Below are positions 32,801-44,171 of a DNA stretch of 64,000 nt, piece after piece. The stretch spans positions 19,155,013-19,219,012 of the forward strand of contig OY754333.1 in assembly GCA_963573305.1 (NCBI GenBank), given 5' to 3'. Below the pieces are notes generated by a model. That model saw only the letters and a list, made by a program, of their open reading frames with translations, had not been told where the DNA came from and did not search any database. This stretch comes from Pyrrhosoma nymphula (taxonomy: Eukaryota; Arthropoda; Insecta; Odonata; Coenagrionidae). Both the position numbers and the translations under genes were made by a program. Positions within the stretch are counted from its first letter, which is position 1; every line of letters begins with the position of its first letter.

Positions 32801-34342
32801 ACGTAAGATTTGGATGGGAGGGGGGGGGAGTTAATGAAATCTTACGCTGTCTCACATTATGGGGAAAAGTTGGGTGAAAAAATAATCGAAAATTATCTTC
32901 CGTAATATGTACTTGAATGGCCCAAAAGATACTCCGTTTACATAAAACAAATTTCCTCCTTTCCCTCTTCCTATTCCCGTTCCTTTATTCCAATGTATTT
33001 CAACAGATAGGTCAAAACAGTTCTAACTACTATCGCCGCAATAAAGGTAGAACGCTGAACTTTAAGCATTCGTACGAAATTCCGCCGGGGCTCCATAGAG
33101 TCGTGTAATATATCGTTTTATTCCTTGTTTATTTGACTACAAAGTACATTCATTGAAAAGTGATTATATGTAAACGTTTAGCTCCTACGGTCGACAGAGC
33201 GAAGAAAAAGACGCGAAAAACTAGGAGAACGGCGAAACGGTCGTCTTCTTAATCTCGTCACGGCCAAAATATTTAATTGGTTCACTTCATTATTTTTTTA
33301 CGAAGAGGACGACATCTCCGTATTACAAATATTCTTTTAAAATTTTATTTTACCCATTCTTTGATTTTTTAAATGGCCGAAAGCTAGATTTTAATTTCCG
33401 AGGTGTGGAAAAGTATATGAATATCGACATTACGTATGCTTTATGAAAAAAATATTGCAAAACTTCTCATGTAAGGAAATTTTTATATTCTTCCCCTTAC
33501 TTAAAATAAACGACAAAGAAGAAAATCGCTCCGCGTCAATGCAAACTACCATTTTGCTCTGTTGGCAATGGTGAAACTCCTGGCCGCGCGTGACTCAAAT
33601 CTCATTGCCAAGACCCCTCTAGTGAGACCTCTATCCAGCGCTGATTGGACAAGGAATGGGAAAAACTCTAGGTATTTCATATTCTTTTAACTTTATGTGG
33701 ATGGATTTATATTGAATATTTTGCAATTAGATATTCAATTCAGTCTCAGAAATTACACACTTTAATTCAGCAAAATACTGTTTGTTTATGTGTTAGAAGT
33801 TTATTGATTCTATGGATTGTATTGTTGCCACGAACCGCATTAAAGTGTGTAATTTTTGAGGGATTTTAAGGGAATTTATTTAAGGGAAGGGAAAAATATT
33901 TGAGGGAATTTAATTTGTGAGGGGGAAGTGACTGGAGCAGTACTGCACAGCACAAGGCAAGAGACTGGGGGCAGGCGCAAAAGAGGAAGGTTGTCTTTTG
34001 GTCGTGCGATGTAAGGTAAATATACTTTCGTCCATTTCTATTTTAAATATGCGCCTCGATTGAGGTATTAACGAGAGTACTTTTTCTCTGTAATTATGTA
34101 AACGTAGTGCCCTTACTCTGACTTCGTGTGCGTTTTTCAATAATGCTATGGCATCGTCAAACTCGCACAGCTATAGTAAACAACTAGAATCTTTGTTAAT
34201 TACAAAAAAGAACTTTTTCCTTTCAATAATACTCACTACTCAAGAAGCAGAATTTATGATTATTGAGTTTTCATTTTAATAAATAATGTTTCCCCAAAAA
34301 TTCACTACTGTAGCCTTAGCGTAATCACATACGTTAATTTAA
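29898..34342. other. No recognised gene; one MITE fragment
   Basis: Open frames at 30106-30453, 31180-31422, 31445-31720 and 31592-31960 (minus) have no recognisable domains. The small MITE copy at 32775-32923 is listed separately. From 33560 to 33660 a few GC-richer phrases occur. Otherwise AT-rich and empty. Confidence 0.3.
32775..32923. mobile_element. Short copy of the CGTAAGAC MITE family (copy 3)
   Basis: It runs from TCCGTTCAAAAATC...ATCTTACGTAAGAT to ACTTGAATGGCCC. The right end complement GGGCCATTCAAGTACATATT matches the family's terminal repeat. A run of about ten G and AATCTTACGCTGTC lie inside, as in copy 2. Length about 149 bp. Confidence 0.65.
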
Positions 34343-34551
34343 CGCCGGCCCTGGTGGCGGCGGGGTAAAATCCTCTCCTGATAATAAGAGGGTGGCGGGT
34401 TCGAGCCCTGCCTGGAATCTGTATTTCACCTGCCCAGGGCATGGGGGTTACAAGCTCTGGTGGTTCAGCTCCTGCGAAATCTGACGGGACAATGGCCTTT
34501 TGGGATCGTAGGGGCATGCGCACCACCAGAATCGTCAGAATGCAAAAAAAA
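34343..34551 (+). mobile_element. tRNA-derived SINE with A-rich tail
   Basis: The head GCCGGCCCTGGTGGCGGCGG, an anticodon-stem-like CCTCTCCTGATAATAAGAGG, and the RNA polymerase III B box GGGTTCGAGCCC are arranged as in a tRNA gene. They are followed by an unrelated 120-base body (with TCTGGTGGTTCAGCTCCTGC) and a run of eight A at 34544-34551. That is the usual head-body-tail of a SINE. The A box is weak. It is not a functional tRNA because the acceptor arm does not pair. Confidence 0.8.
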
Positions 34552-37254
34552 TATTTCTTTATGCGCTGGGAATTAAATGAGAGTTTCAGTGCTTCGATTG
34601 TTATGTGAAAATTTGCGGATTAAATTTATTTCTTGAGGTTTCATATTTCGAGGTCTTCTCTCCTCGAGGGGCATTCCCTTTTATTTCCATTTTCGTATGT
34701 CCCTCGCAAGTAAATGGCGTCTCGAGTCTTAGCTTACTCTTCTCGAAACAGCCTGCTTAAAAATGCCTCTAGAGGTGAGCGGTACTTGCACGATTTATTT
34801 TCTTCCTTCCTGCTTTCCATGTGCCCATATCTGCAAGCCATAATCCAATAGACTTGACACCATAATATCAATGGAGGAAGGTGACACTTGACACCGTTTT
34901 GCACATTTATCGACCATCCTTATAAATAATTTTATTTAACAAGAGTAAAACAGCCGTTTTTTTTCTTTTCCACTCTTCATTTTTGGTCCATGGTTACCAA
35001 ATACACAATTTCTCATTGCCTTTCTCACGATTTAGTCCTAATAGCCCTAAAAAGAGAGAAAATAATAGATTTCAGGGATTTAATTGAGGAATGGATGGGA
35101 TCTGTTTTACACAGTAGGAGGGGGGGATAAAAGGAGTATTATATCCCCCCAGTATATTTGCAACTCGAAATTTTGTCTCTTTCCTGAGCTACGTGCGTCC
35201 AAGGTTCGCCAAAACCAATTTCCTAAATCTAAAAGTCAATATTAGATTTTTAGACAATTGATAGCATAGGATCCTTGTAGGTAATTTATAGACCATTAAT
35301 ATTACCCGTGTAAGTGAAATTTGATAAAATTTGCTATTGCAAATTTAACAAAAAACCGTCCAAAACTGATATTTTTTAAGATTAAATATTGATCACAAAA
35401 GCAATTAAAAAAAATCTTTTGGTCATTTTAATAGGAAACTTATCCAATTCCAAAGCGGTAGAGGGCTAGTAAGAGTAAATCGGTGGATTTGTTGCTGAAA
35501 TATATCAAATTGTTTATCCCAAGACGTTAAATGGTGAAAGCCAAAACTTTTTTGTGCATAAACTTTCCGGGACAAATAAAATTTGATTCTCTTCTAAAGA
35601 TTAGGTTTTGACTTGTTAATAAAACTCGATGAAAAAATTAAATATTAAATTATTTCTTGCTTCAAAGAAGAGGGTACTTTTTAAAATGTACTTTTGGAGC
35701 CTCTTCATAGATCATACATTGTTCGAGTTTGTAACTTGAATAAAATATCAAAAGCTGGCTTTTAAACAAATATCAAAAACAAAAAGTGCCCTACGACCCA
35801 TAGAGCCTAAGTTAGAAATTTATTTTTAAAAATTCACAGCCGCTTAGTATACAACAATTAAGAAAGGAACCAACCAAACTGTAAGAAGTAGTCAAAGACG
35901 TATTTGCAAAAGACTATTTTTGTCGAGAAAAAGAGATTTTTTGGTTATTTAAAATAGCATATAGCGTTTTCAAAGCGGCCGCAGCGGGAGTGGTGGCGGA
36001 GATAGCAGGGCGAGAGATTCGCGCGAGGCTAGAATTTCATGAAATGCCTATATTCGATGCCTTAAATACAACCCAACGTCCATTCCTGTTTTCGTTCTCG
36101 CCTCCATCCATTGTCATGCATCACAATACTCCTATGTCCTTGTAAACTTAAACATTTTTAATTTAGAGAAACTGGAATGAACAACGAACAAGAAACATGG
36201 TGACTTGTTAATATTTAAGAAAAATTCTCCAGCCTCTTTACTCAGTTTATATTAGCTCAAACTGTCTGCTTTTCTGTGTACGTACTAGCCCATTGGAGCG
36301 GAAGGTGTGGTGTTTGATTCCCTGCTGGGGAAATTATTTTTCTTATTTTTCATAGCAGTTTTCACTTCCATGTTTAGCAATTTTGTTTACATCATCGCAA
36401 TAGCCTCTAAACATTGTTTTGCAATATTTTACTCATTAATTATTCATCAATGACAACGATAAAAGATAGGACTTGGCCATTGGACGTTGTGGGAGATGGA
36501 CCGTGGTGAGCCATCAACTGTGATTATCTCTAATGAATGTTCAACAATAAATATGAATGTCATATCGAGTTATTATGTTTCTAATGGTTGTCGATTGTCT
36601 GAATCATTTGGCATATCAGTGAAGATAGAATGATTTCCTTTCACAAACAATTTTTTTTTGAAATTGGGTAATACAATATTTAATTGTAAAGATGCCATAA
36701 AACAATGAAAAAAATTTTTTTTATAAAATGCACTGCGAATATGAACAGTACATTAAGTACATAAAAAAAAAATTTTATGAGGTTATATTATTCCTTAATA
36801 TTTGCTCGAGGACAATTTTATTAGAAGGGACATCAAAATCACAAAGTGCATTGATTTAGCCCTATCTAACAAAAACCATACTATGGAATTGAGGTAATTT
36901 CAGAAGGTATTTTCAGAGATATTTTTTTAGTTCAAATCTAGTCCCCTTACCAACTTTTTACCCAAAATCAGACCTAATTTCATAAGAAGTGCTACAAAGC
37001 TTAAACCACTAAGATATTATATTTCATCGAATTCGATTGAGCCGTTATTGAGTTGTCTCATTGTGTGTAATTATTTCTTCAATAATGTTTTGTTTCAGAG
37101 GCACAACTGACTAAAGCGTCAAACAAAAACATATAAGAATACTGAATAACTTTTTCTTTGATTTGAAAATCCAGCCACTTGGAACATATTCCTCATTGAA
37201 CTCATAATTTCCGCACCCCACCAAAAATTTGAACAGCTGTTGACATCAACTTCT
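34552..37254. other. No recognised gene; one tRNA-like scrap
   Basis: Around 36285-36345 the phrase TACTAGCCCATTGGAGCGG, then GGTGTTTGATTCCCTGCTGG, resembles a SINE head with a worn B box. A short CpG-rich patch lies at 35975-36035. The rest is AT-rich without supported features. Confidence 0.35.
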
Positions 37255-37400
37255 GGCATCTCAAATCATCTACTGCACCAGTGCCAATAGGGCGTGCCTA
37301 AGACGTGGTTGGATGCTCCACTGGAGGGGAGCGAGGAAGGGTCCTTCAGTCCTTCCAAGATTTCGACGTGGTCCTCTGCTTCGGTCAGCCTCCGGTCTCC
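37255..37400 (+). pseudogene. Exon-like block duplicated at 38445-38590
   Basis: TGCACCAGTGCCAATAGG, GGTTGGATGCTCCACTGGAG and GAGCGAGGAAGGGTC line up in order and spacing with GTGCACCAGTGCCATCGG, GGTTGGACACTCAGTGGAG and GAGCGAGGCAGAGTC 1.19 kb downstream. In the frame giving APVP and GERGRV in both copies, this copy has a stop after about seven residues. It is therefore a dead or untranslated duplicate. Confidence 0.5.
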
Positions 37401-38345
37401 GGCGTGAATCTTTTCATACAATTTAATAATCCGGTTTATACACCTTCAGTAATGCGAAATTGATGCCCCTGTGAAGCAATTCATTATTTAATTAAGATGC
37501 GTGATAATTAGTTTCGATCTAACATATCAATCCGTGGAGGATGTTCATTGTTGGAACACTTATCACCTTATCACCGAAGGGAAAATTCAACAAGGTCCTC
37601 CGCTTGAGTACAAAGTTTTTTTTTATTAAAAAAAAATCATATTTGCAGTTAATTTCATTATTGCCGTGGAAATATTTTTTGGCTTAAACATAATCACTTA
37701 TCGAATATTTCCGAAGGTTGATTTATCCATAAATGAATGTTTCTTATCAAGAACTATCAACATATGATGGTTCATTATGTATGTAAGTGATATTTTCGAG
37801 AAGTATTTGAAAATTGTTGAAGATGTAATTGATCAAATATAAATATTTCATTTTGATAAAATGTTTTTGAGTAAACATAATTTATAGTCGAACACTACTT
37901 CATGGGCATTCTTCTCCTATTCTTTCTTCTTCATGAAATTAGTAAAATATCAATGTTTTTAACTACTCAAAACGAGTGGAATGTTTGAGATAATTTGTGG
38001 GTATCATTATTAAAATGCTTACAAATTATACACTTCCTTTCAATGTTTAACCCCAACACTGACCACTGTTCCAATATTAATTCATCACTAAATTTCCTTT
38101 TACGAGAGTTCAGCAATTTCTACACCTCTTGTTTTCCAAGCAAATTTTATAAATGGAAATGAATAAGAATAAGGAGGCACTTTTCCGAAGAAAAATTATA
38201 AGAAATAGCATTTAATGTTCTTAAACACTCGCAGAACTGCAAAGAACTTGAACATTTACATTGAACCTGCCAGAAATGGGGAAATACTAAAGGAAACATT
38301 TAAATACTGACTACATTAACTTCCTTTTCTTCTCCTGTCTTGCAG

Positions 38346-38612
38346 CTATCGTATTTGTGTCGGACCGCCGATATCATACCAGAGGGAGAGGACTGGAAGG
38401 CGGTGAGTTGCATGCGGACACGTGGCAGTCTGTCTCGGTGGCACAACCTTCTTCTGCTCCGGTGCACCAGTGCCATCGGAGGTTACCTTAGTCATATGCG
38501 GTTGGACACTCAGTGGAGAAGAGCGAGGCAGAGTCGTTCGGTCCTCGTTTCGAGATCCTCTGCCTCGGGCAGTGCTGGAAGAGATGCAGGACCTAAGGAG
38601 GCAGTCGGCTAG
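38346..38612 (+). CDS. Candidate terminal (or internal) exon, unknown protein
   Basis: TTTTCTTCTCCTGTCTTGCAG is an excellent acceptor ending at 38345. The open frame reads LSYLCRTADIIPEGEDWKA, where a good donor (GCG|GTGAGTTG, at 38402) would end a 57-base phase-0 exon. If unspliced, it continues to a stop at 38610-38612, and AATAAA follows at 38706-38711, which suits a last exon. An alternative frame ends GEERGRVVRSSFRDPLPRAV... and stops at 38616; it is the one whose residues are shared with the duplicated block at 37255. The segment is GC-rich compared with its surroundings. I recognise no domain. Confidence 0.35.
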   Translation, partial: LSYLCRTADIIPEGEDWKAVSCMRTRGSLSRWHNLLLLRCTSAIGGYLSHMRLDTQWRRARQSRSVLVSRSSASGSAGRDAGPKEAVG

Positions 38613-39394
38613 GTAGTCCTTGGAACGATTGGCTGCCTTCGTTTTGCATGCTTATTTTGAACCAAGATGAAATGAATATCTAACCTGTAAAGAGAAGATT
38701 TAAGTAATAAAGAACTAGTAGCATCCATTTTTTCTAATTATCTCCCGTCCACAAAATTGAGGTGATGAGGAAAAGTCTACTGCGTCTCATTTTTGAGGAA
38801 TGGTTATTAGCTGAGGCTAACCACTATTTTCTGGGATCAAGCTGTGTGCATGGTGTATTCAGTACATACACCGAGATAGAAATAGTTTCCTATTTAGTGT
38901 TTCTAAATTAATGCTGACAATTAGTACTTATGTCTCTGATAAGAGAATATAATTCTGCCGACCAAGTTCATTGTCTGCCGCATGAAGTATTAATTACAGG
39001 TAGTTGTTAAAAGTGGTCAAACTCAATTTGTTTAGGCATTCTTCCAATGCTGTATTAATGGCACCAATGAAAGTAATTTTCAATTCAGTTGCAAGGTGGT
39101 GTGTATGTTAACGGGTTTCATCCTATCACTGTATAACTTGTATATACATGAAATTCTGCCTTGCGTTTTGAAATTACGGAGCCCATGACAAATGTGTATT
39201 ATTAATTATTATTCCAGTCAAGAAAATGAAACGTCCATGGTTGATAAAATCATGATGTCACTTGGGTTTTGACGTTACCCTGCTAGATTTGCATTGCTGG
39301 ATGTGTGGACCAGTCGAATGTTCAAAAGAAATATCCTTAACGAGTAAAGAGCTCTGCAGCTTTTCACTTTCATATGTTAAATACGACCAGATTG
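38613..39394. other. Non-coding spacer
   Basis: It begins with the candidate AATAAA signal at 38706-38711. Nothing else is supported. Confidence 0.35.
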
Positions 39395-40148
39395 CTTTGG
39401 CGATTTGGTCAATGCTTCTCTTTCCTCTGGCATTTTCCCTGAAAAATTAAAAATGGCAGTTATTACTCCTTTACACGAAAAAGGAATTTTCAATCAATGG
39501 ACCCATATCAAAAATAGTTTTTTTTTAATATTAGAAATTATAATTTCAAAGAGGATAATGTCATTCTTGCTCAAAATCAATATCATGTCTAAATCACCGT
39601 TTGGATTCATAGGTGGTGTCTCTGCAGAATTTGCAAATTACAAATTTATTGACTCCGTTCTTGACGGCCTCGACCATAACTTCAATAACATTGTCATTTT
39701 TTTATGATTTGTCTAAGGCTTTTGATTCAGTGGACCATGAGACACTCTTGAAGAAAATTCATATATGTATATGGTTTGAGAGGAACTTCAAACAATCTGA
39801 TCAGACCCTTCTTATCAAAAAGAACCCAGGCGGTAGCCGTCATAACTGATAACATATTTAACATACCTCACCAGGAGGTATTAAGGGGTGTTTCTCACGG
39901 CTCCATCCTAGGGCCCCTGCTGTTTTTGCTATTTATCAATGATCTTCCCTCACACTTAAATGGAAACATTTTTATGCATGCTGATGACACAAACCATCAT
40001 CTGAAACATGATGGCACCATTGCAGTCACTACTCAAAATGCTGCCACCAATATGGAAACATGGTGCTCAGCTAACAAAGTAGTTATAAATAAAACCAAGT
40101 CTTCTTTTATTTGTTTTCCATCCGACTCTGAAAAAAAATTAAAACCCT
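39395..40148 (+). pseudogene. CR1/jockey-like LINE reverse transcriptase fragment
   Basis: Three frames in succession cover the fingers and palm. NASLSSGIFPEKLKMAVITP is the block leading into the domain, then FGFIGG, then YDLSKAFDSVDHETLLKKI with the first catalytic Asp, then GVSHGSILGPLLFLLFINDL (usual GVPQGSxLGPxLF), and MHADDT in place of the usual F/Y-ADDT catalytic motif. After it comes METWCSANKVVINKTKS. At least two frameshifts and the altered motifs show it is dead. The upstream endonuclease and downstream thumb are missing. It ends abruptly at about 40148 against a minus-strand element. Confidence 0.9.
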
Positions 40149-40149
40149 C

Positions 40150-40705
40150 GGTCTCGGACTTCAGACCGGCGGAGCGTAGGAAGGCAAACGTCAGCTCCTT
40201 CGATAACCCATGCTTTTGGATGTTTCGATAGAAACCTCCATGCATGGGCTTATCGGTATGCACCTTGAGCAAGGCCTTCTGCTCGGCTTATTTTATTTCG
40301 AGCTTGAGGACGTCTGCCTTCAATGATCAGATTGTTGTGTCATTGTCGCTTCTGTCGGATGACGGGTCGAAGTCGAGATCGGTTTCGTCCGCTGCCCTCT
40401 TTGCCGCCTGGAAGAGAAACGCCCCTACTCCCGCACTCTCGTGCTCTCTCACGCGATTGAGTAGGGGGTCCCTGGCTTTCAACACTCGGCATGCTGTACC
40501 CAGGACAACTCTGTTGTGGAGACACTCCAGACTCAATAGTTCTCTACCCATCTACATTGCGAGGGAGATACAATCTGGCGACGGAAGATTTCGGATGAAG
40601 ACTTCTGTAGATGGTCATCATCCTCCTGGTTCCCCTATCGAGGTTCTGCAACTCGTTGACGTTCCACTTCATGCATCCGAAAGTATACGGCAGTTATTAA
40701 TATAA
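40150..40705 (-). pseudogene. R4/Dong-like LINE, region after the reverse transcriptase
   Basis: Read on the minus strand from 40660, DRGTRRMMTIYRSLHPKSSV followed by RLYLPR is the conserved LDxxTRKxxTxxxxxHPxxxVxRLYxPR block after the palm of R2/R4-type LINEs. Further on, in another frame, come KPMHGGFYRNIQK and LRSAGLKSETEGF, the family's KPxHGxF and LKxETEG motifs. The frames are broken by stops. The next expected part, a zinc finger and restriction-like endonuclease, is not to its left but to its right, at 40735-41460. Confidence 0.8.
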
Positions 40706-40734
40706 TTTTCGACTTTCGAATCACACTTTCTCAG

Positions 40735-41460
40735 CTAGTATTACACCAACTGGAAAAATTTCACCTATCCTAAAGGTGGATTAGCATTAGGCTTGGAAGT
40801 TCAGGAAGAGAATTCACCCTATCCTACAGTGTCCGAATATTCTTGGCTTAGGAATCTCCTCACGATTTGGTAAGTTTGGAGTAGCACAGCTTTTTTCCCG
40901 AGGTTAGTTATTAGTTTTTTATTCCCAGCTTCTCCGTTTGTTTTTTTAAACATATGGGACATCACTCCCTCCGCAGAGATTACTATCGGGTGAATGCTGA
41001 CATAATTTAATTTCCAGATATTTCTTATTTCGTCGGCTAAATTTCTGTATTTTGAGATTTTCTCTCTCTCGGTAGACCTTACGTTGTGGCTTAGTGGTAC
41101 TGCTATATCGATTATATTAGCCTTTTTTCTAATTTATTGATTAATAGGATATCCGGTCTATTGTGATCTATGGTTTTGTCAGTGATTATCAGTCTGTCCT
41201 AGAACAAAACATGGGTTTTTGTTTTAATTACAGCAAGTGGCTGATACTTGTAGTATGGTGGGATATTTTTCTTTAAGAGCCCGTAAGTTAGTCCCAGGTG
41301 TTGGTGGATTATTTTTGCCAGTTGGTTATGTCTATTCAGGTAAAACATTCATGAGCTGAGCATCCTGCCATTATGTGCTCAATTGACTCACCAGTGCATC
41401 CACAATTTCTACATCTTTCGGATATTTATAGTTTAAGAATATGTTTTTCATAGTTATGGG
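40735..41460 (-). pseudogene. R4/Dong-like LINE, zinc finger and restriction-like endonuclease
   Basis: On the minus strand, CRNCGCTGESIEHIMAGCSA gives the CCHC motif, then NRHNQLAKIIHQHLGLTYG (the RHN motif), YYKYQPL, then DRLIITDKTIDHNRPDILL. The TDxxIxxNRPDI sequence with a following Ile-Asp is the PD...D core of the restriction-like endonuclease that R2, R4 and Dong elements use to nick target DNA. Many stops interrupt it. It is the element's C-terminal end, yet it lies upstream, in its own orientation, of the middle part at 40150-40705. So the two pieces come from tandem copies or were rearranged. Confidence 0.88.
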
Positions 41461-42320
41461 TGCGTATAACTGTCTTGAATAGGCATGATTATTATTATTA
41501 TTAAACTTTGCTTTAGAAGCACTAAACCTCAGCGAATGACTGTTTCCACAACTTATAGACCTCGTGGTTCACTCTCAGAGTAAAGAATGTGGGGAACTCA
41601 TGAGACATCCTTTATGATTTTACTAGAGGAATTATATGACAACAAACATAGTATTCAGTCTGACGGTCTGTTTGATCGGAGAGGATGGAGCTCACCAAGT
41701 ACTAAGCTCAACAGCATGTGAAATTCACACATCAGTGTAGGGGGGACAGATCCTATGCCTGTGCCACCTGTGGTTTCCGAGAAAGATCTGATACCCAAGA
41801 AATCATGCAGGTTGGTTTTAGCCGGGCATGTATAGAGGCTTGTCCCATAATTGAACCTGGATGATACGGTTATCAGCCCATCACTCTACCCATATGTTTG
41901 AGTAGTGTAGGGCTGCAGAGTGTAAACTTATCCAAGCTCAATTTTGGGTTTTGATAAGCTAAAAAAATTAAGAAAAAATTGCTATTGCTTTATTCATGTA
42001 TATCATGTCTGAGGAACTCTCCTGGAATTGTGAGTTACCTCATTGAGCTACCTACCAGATGGGGAGTGAACTTCATGGTAGGATGTTGGCTAGTTTTTTA
42101 TGCAAATTTTTTAAGTAAATTCTCTTCACATTCTAAACTCTCTCTGAACACCTATCTGGTTTAAGTATTTTTAGTAATGGAAAGTCATAACTGAGTCAGG
42201 TAATACATTTCTTGTATGATAAATGTTTGAAAATTTTAATAGCTAAAGGATTCAAACTTCTTGCCATGTTAACTAATCAAGTATTTAAGAACCAGGTTAT
42301 AACCTATAGTACACATCGCA
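41461..42320. other. Non-coding, includes a tRNA-like SINE head (minus)
   Basis: On the minus strand at about 41845-41905, GGGTAGAGTGATGGGCTGAT, then AACCGTA and CCAGGTTCAATTATGG resemble the right two thirds of a tRNA with a GAT-type anticodon loop and a worn B box. Sequence further along the minus strand to about 41640 may be the SINE body. The remainder to 42320 is empty. Confidence 0.4.
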
Positions 42321-42324
42321 GACA

Positions 42325-42592
42325 TTTCGTAGTACTGCCAGTACTTCTCATCGAGTTGCGAACATAAATGAAGTATTGGTATCACAGGCTAGTACCTACT
42401 GAGTGCTAGTATTGTCAGAACTCCCCACTGAGTTCTACCATGAAGCATCTGTATTCTATTAGCACTCATTTTCATGTACTGACCGTGGAATCTGAGTACG
42501 ATAGTGTACTGAGATTTCAGTACTCAGTCCTGATGTCTATATTTACTAAGTATCTACGCTTAGTACTACTTTTTGGTGAGTGTATCTATTCC
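42325..42592. repeat. Element built from degenerate AGTACT words
   Basis: GTACT/AGTAC words occur over a dozen times in 270 bases, for example GTAGTACTGCCAGTACTTCT, GAGTACGATAGTGTACTGAG and TTAGTACTACTTTTT, with unequal spacers, so this is not a simple tandem repeat. The organisation resembles the GGATATCC and GGTCTG elements near 20-21 kb. The ends are not defined. Confidence 0.5.
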
Positions 42593-43184
42593 ATAGAATA
42601 AAAAAGACTGAAATTAGAGATACTTAAACACTTAAAACTTGGGACAGCCGAAATTGGCAGGTGGTGATGAGAAATGGGATATTGGAGAAAATGAAATTGG
42701 AAATAGAAATAGGCATTATTTTCTGGATTATGTTAATAGAGGTGGAAGGAGAGTTGGATGGTGAAGGTTGAGGTGAAAAATAACTATTTGAGTGAGAGTT
42801 ATTGTGCTATTTATATTGGATGGGAGCGGATCCACTGGAGTCAACGTGAGTTTGGTTTTCACTGGGGAAAAGAGGAATAAATAAAAAGCAGGTGAGTGAT
42901 AGCCCCACACCTATTTGTAATTGAAATGAAAAAACCTAATAAGCTTAGTTTTTAGTACATGCCTAAGAGTTAGAATAATTGAAAAACTTATTCTTCTTTT
43001 GATCCCGAGTTTGGGTCAAAAATGATAGGCTCAGCTAGGATTTCGTTGCCACCGTTTCACTATAGTTAATATAGCCCTGGTGGTTCTAAAAATCTTAAGC
43101 GAAACGTTGGTTACGAAATCGTGAACCTTTTCATTTGACCAAAACTCCAGACGGAAAGAAGAATTAACCATGTGATCAAGAAAA
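42593..43184. other. Non-coding spacer
   Basis: AT-rich and purine-rich in places (42650-42800). No gene seen. Confidence 0.35.
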
Positions 43185-43380
43185 CAACGCGAAAAACTTA
43201 TGTTGGAATTATTCTTCATGTTTCCGCGATAAATAATAATTTGCTTTTTATTATTTCTTGGATTCATCGCGTTTGGCTAATTTATTCACAAAGTTTCGCC
43301 TCTTTTCCAAGAGACGTCGTCAACCATACGCGATGGGCTCTTGAAATAATAAAAAGCTACTTATATTGGAATTTTAACCC
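43185..43380 (+). repeat. Dispersed repeat with a 30-base hairpin (copy also at 55315)
   Basis: Arms GCTTTTTATTATTTC...CATCGCGT (43243-43273) and the complement of 43328-43357 pair well. The left half, including ATTCTTCATGTTTCCGCGAT and CAAAGTTTCGCCTC, recurs at 55315-55440 as ATTCTTCATGTTTCCTCGAT and CAAAGTTTCACCTC. It is an unclassified repeat. Confidence 0.65.
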
Positions 43381-43384
43381 CTCG

Positions 43385-43640
43385 TAAGAATTTAAAAGAA
43401 TTGGGCATAAGTAAAACATTAAAGATTACTACTATTCATCATTCGTTTTTCTCCCCACTAAGGTACCAGTGAATCTATGAATTTATTGGTTAACGCTTCA
43501 TCTGTTACTAAATAATTCATTTCGAATCTCTGGTATCATATTTTATTTATGAATATAAATTCATTTCGTTTTTATGAATATAAATTCATTCATTCGTTTC
43601 GCATACCCCGCTGATCATGTAGACTGTTTTTTGTTTTTAT
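43385..43640. promoter_or_regulatory. Possible promoter region
   Basis: A TATAAA lies at 43579-43584, within a small tandem duplication (TATGAATATAAATTCATTTCG twice). The base composition changes to CpG-rich just downstream at 43645. The role as core promoter of the gene whose exons end at 43861 and 44202 is inferred only from position. Confidence 0.25.
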
Positions 43641-43861
43641 TAGTGAGAGCGAGGCGTCGCTAGTATCGCGCCCGAGGAAGTTCAAAGAGAGAGGCAGCCA
43701 CGAGGAGGTTCAGAGACCGATCATTTTACGGCTGCCGGCGTACGTGACTTGGACGCAGCAAGTTTCCATGCGTGGTTGAAAGTTATGTTATCTAGCTCGG
43801 GTTTCTTTCCCATTGAAGTCTAAAATGCTAACAGCGCTCTCGTCAATGAAGTCCTCGGACC
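43640..43861 (+). other. Candidate 5' untranslated first exon
   Basis: A CpG-rich stretch (GAGCGAGGCGTCGCTAGTATCGCGCCC...) unlike the AT-rich flanks ends at a consensus splice donor GGACC|GTAAGTGCC. The next acceptor is at 44024. The start is approximate. Confidence 0.45.
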
Positions 43862-44171
43862 GTAAGTGCCAATGTCTTGAACACGTGAGTTAATTTATAA
43901 GATTAATTAATTTTATTCTAGCGAATGATAGTTATGAATGGACATTTTTTACATCAGTAAAGTAGAAATTTTAAACGCACGTACTCTATTATTTGCGTTA
44001 TTTCGTAACATACCTTTTTTTTAGCTTCCTGGTGGAATAATGTTATTTCGATAGTGGCAGCAGAGTAAAAAAAGCGTGTTGAGGATGAGCTAGTCCAATG
44101 GGAGTCCTCGGTTCAGCTCTCGTCCTGCGAACTGCTTGCTTGCTAATTCGGGGCCACTTCTCGCCGCGACC

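Noticed and set aside
34343..34420. Functional tRNA gene
   Set aside because: The B box is good but the acceptor and D arms do not pair, and a SINE body with an A tail follows.
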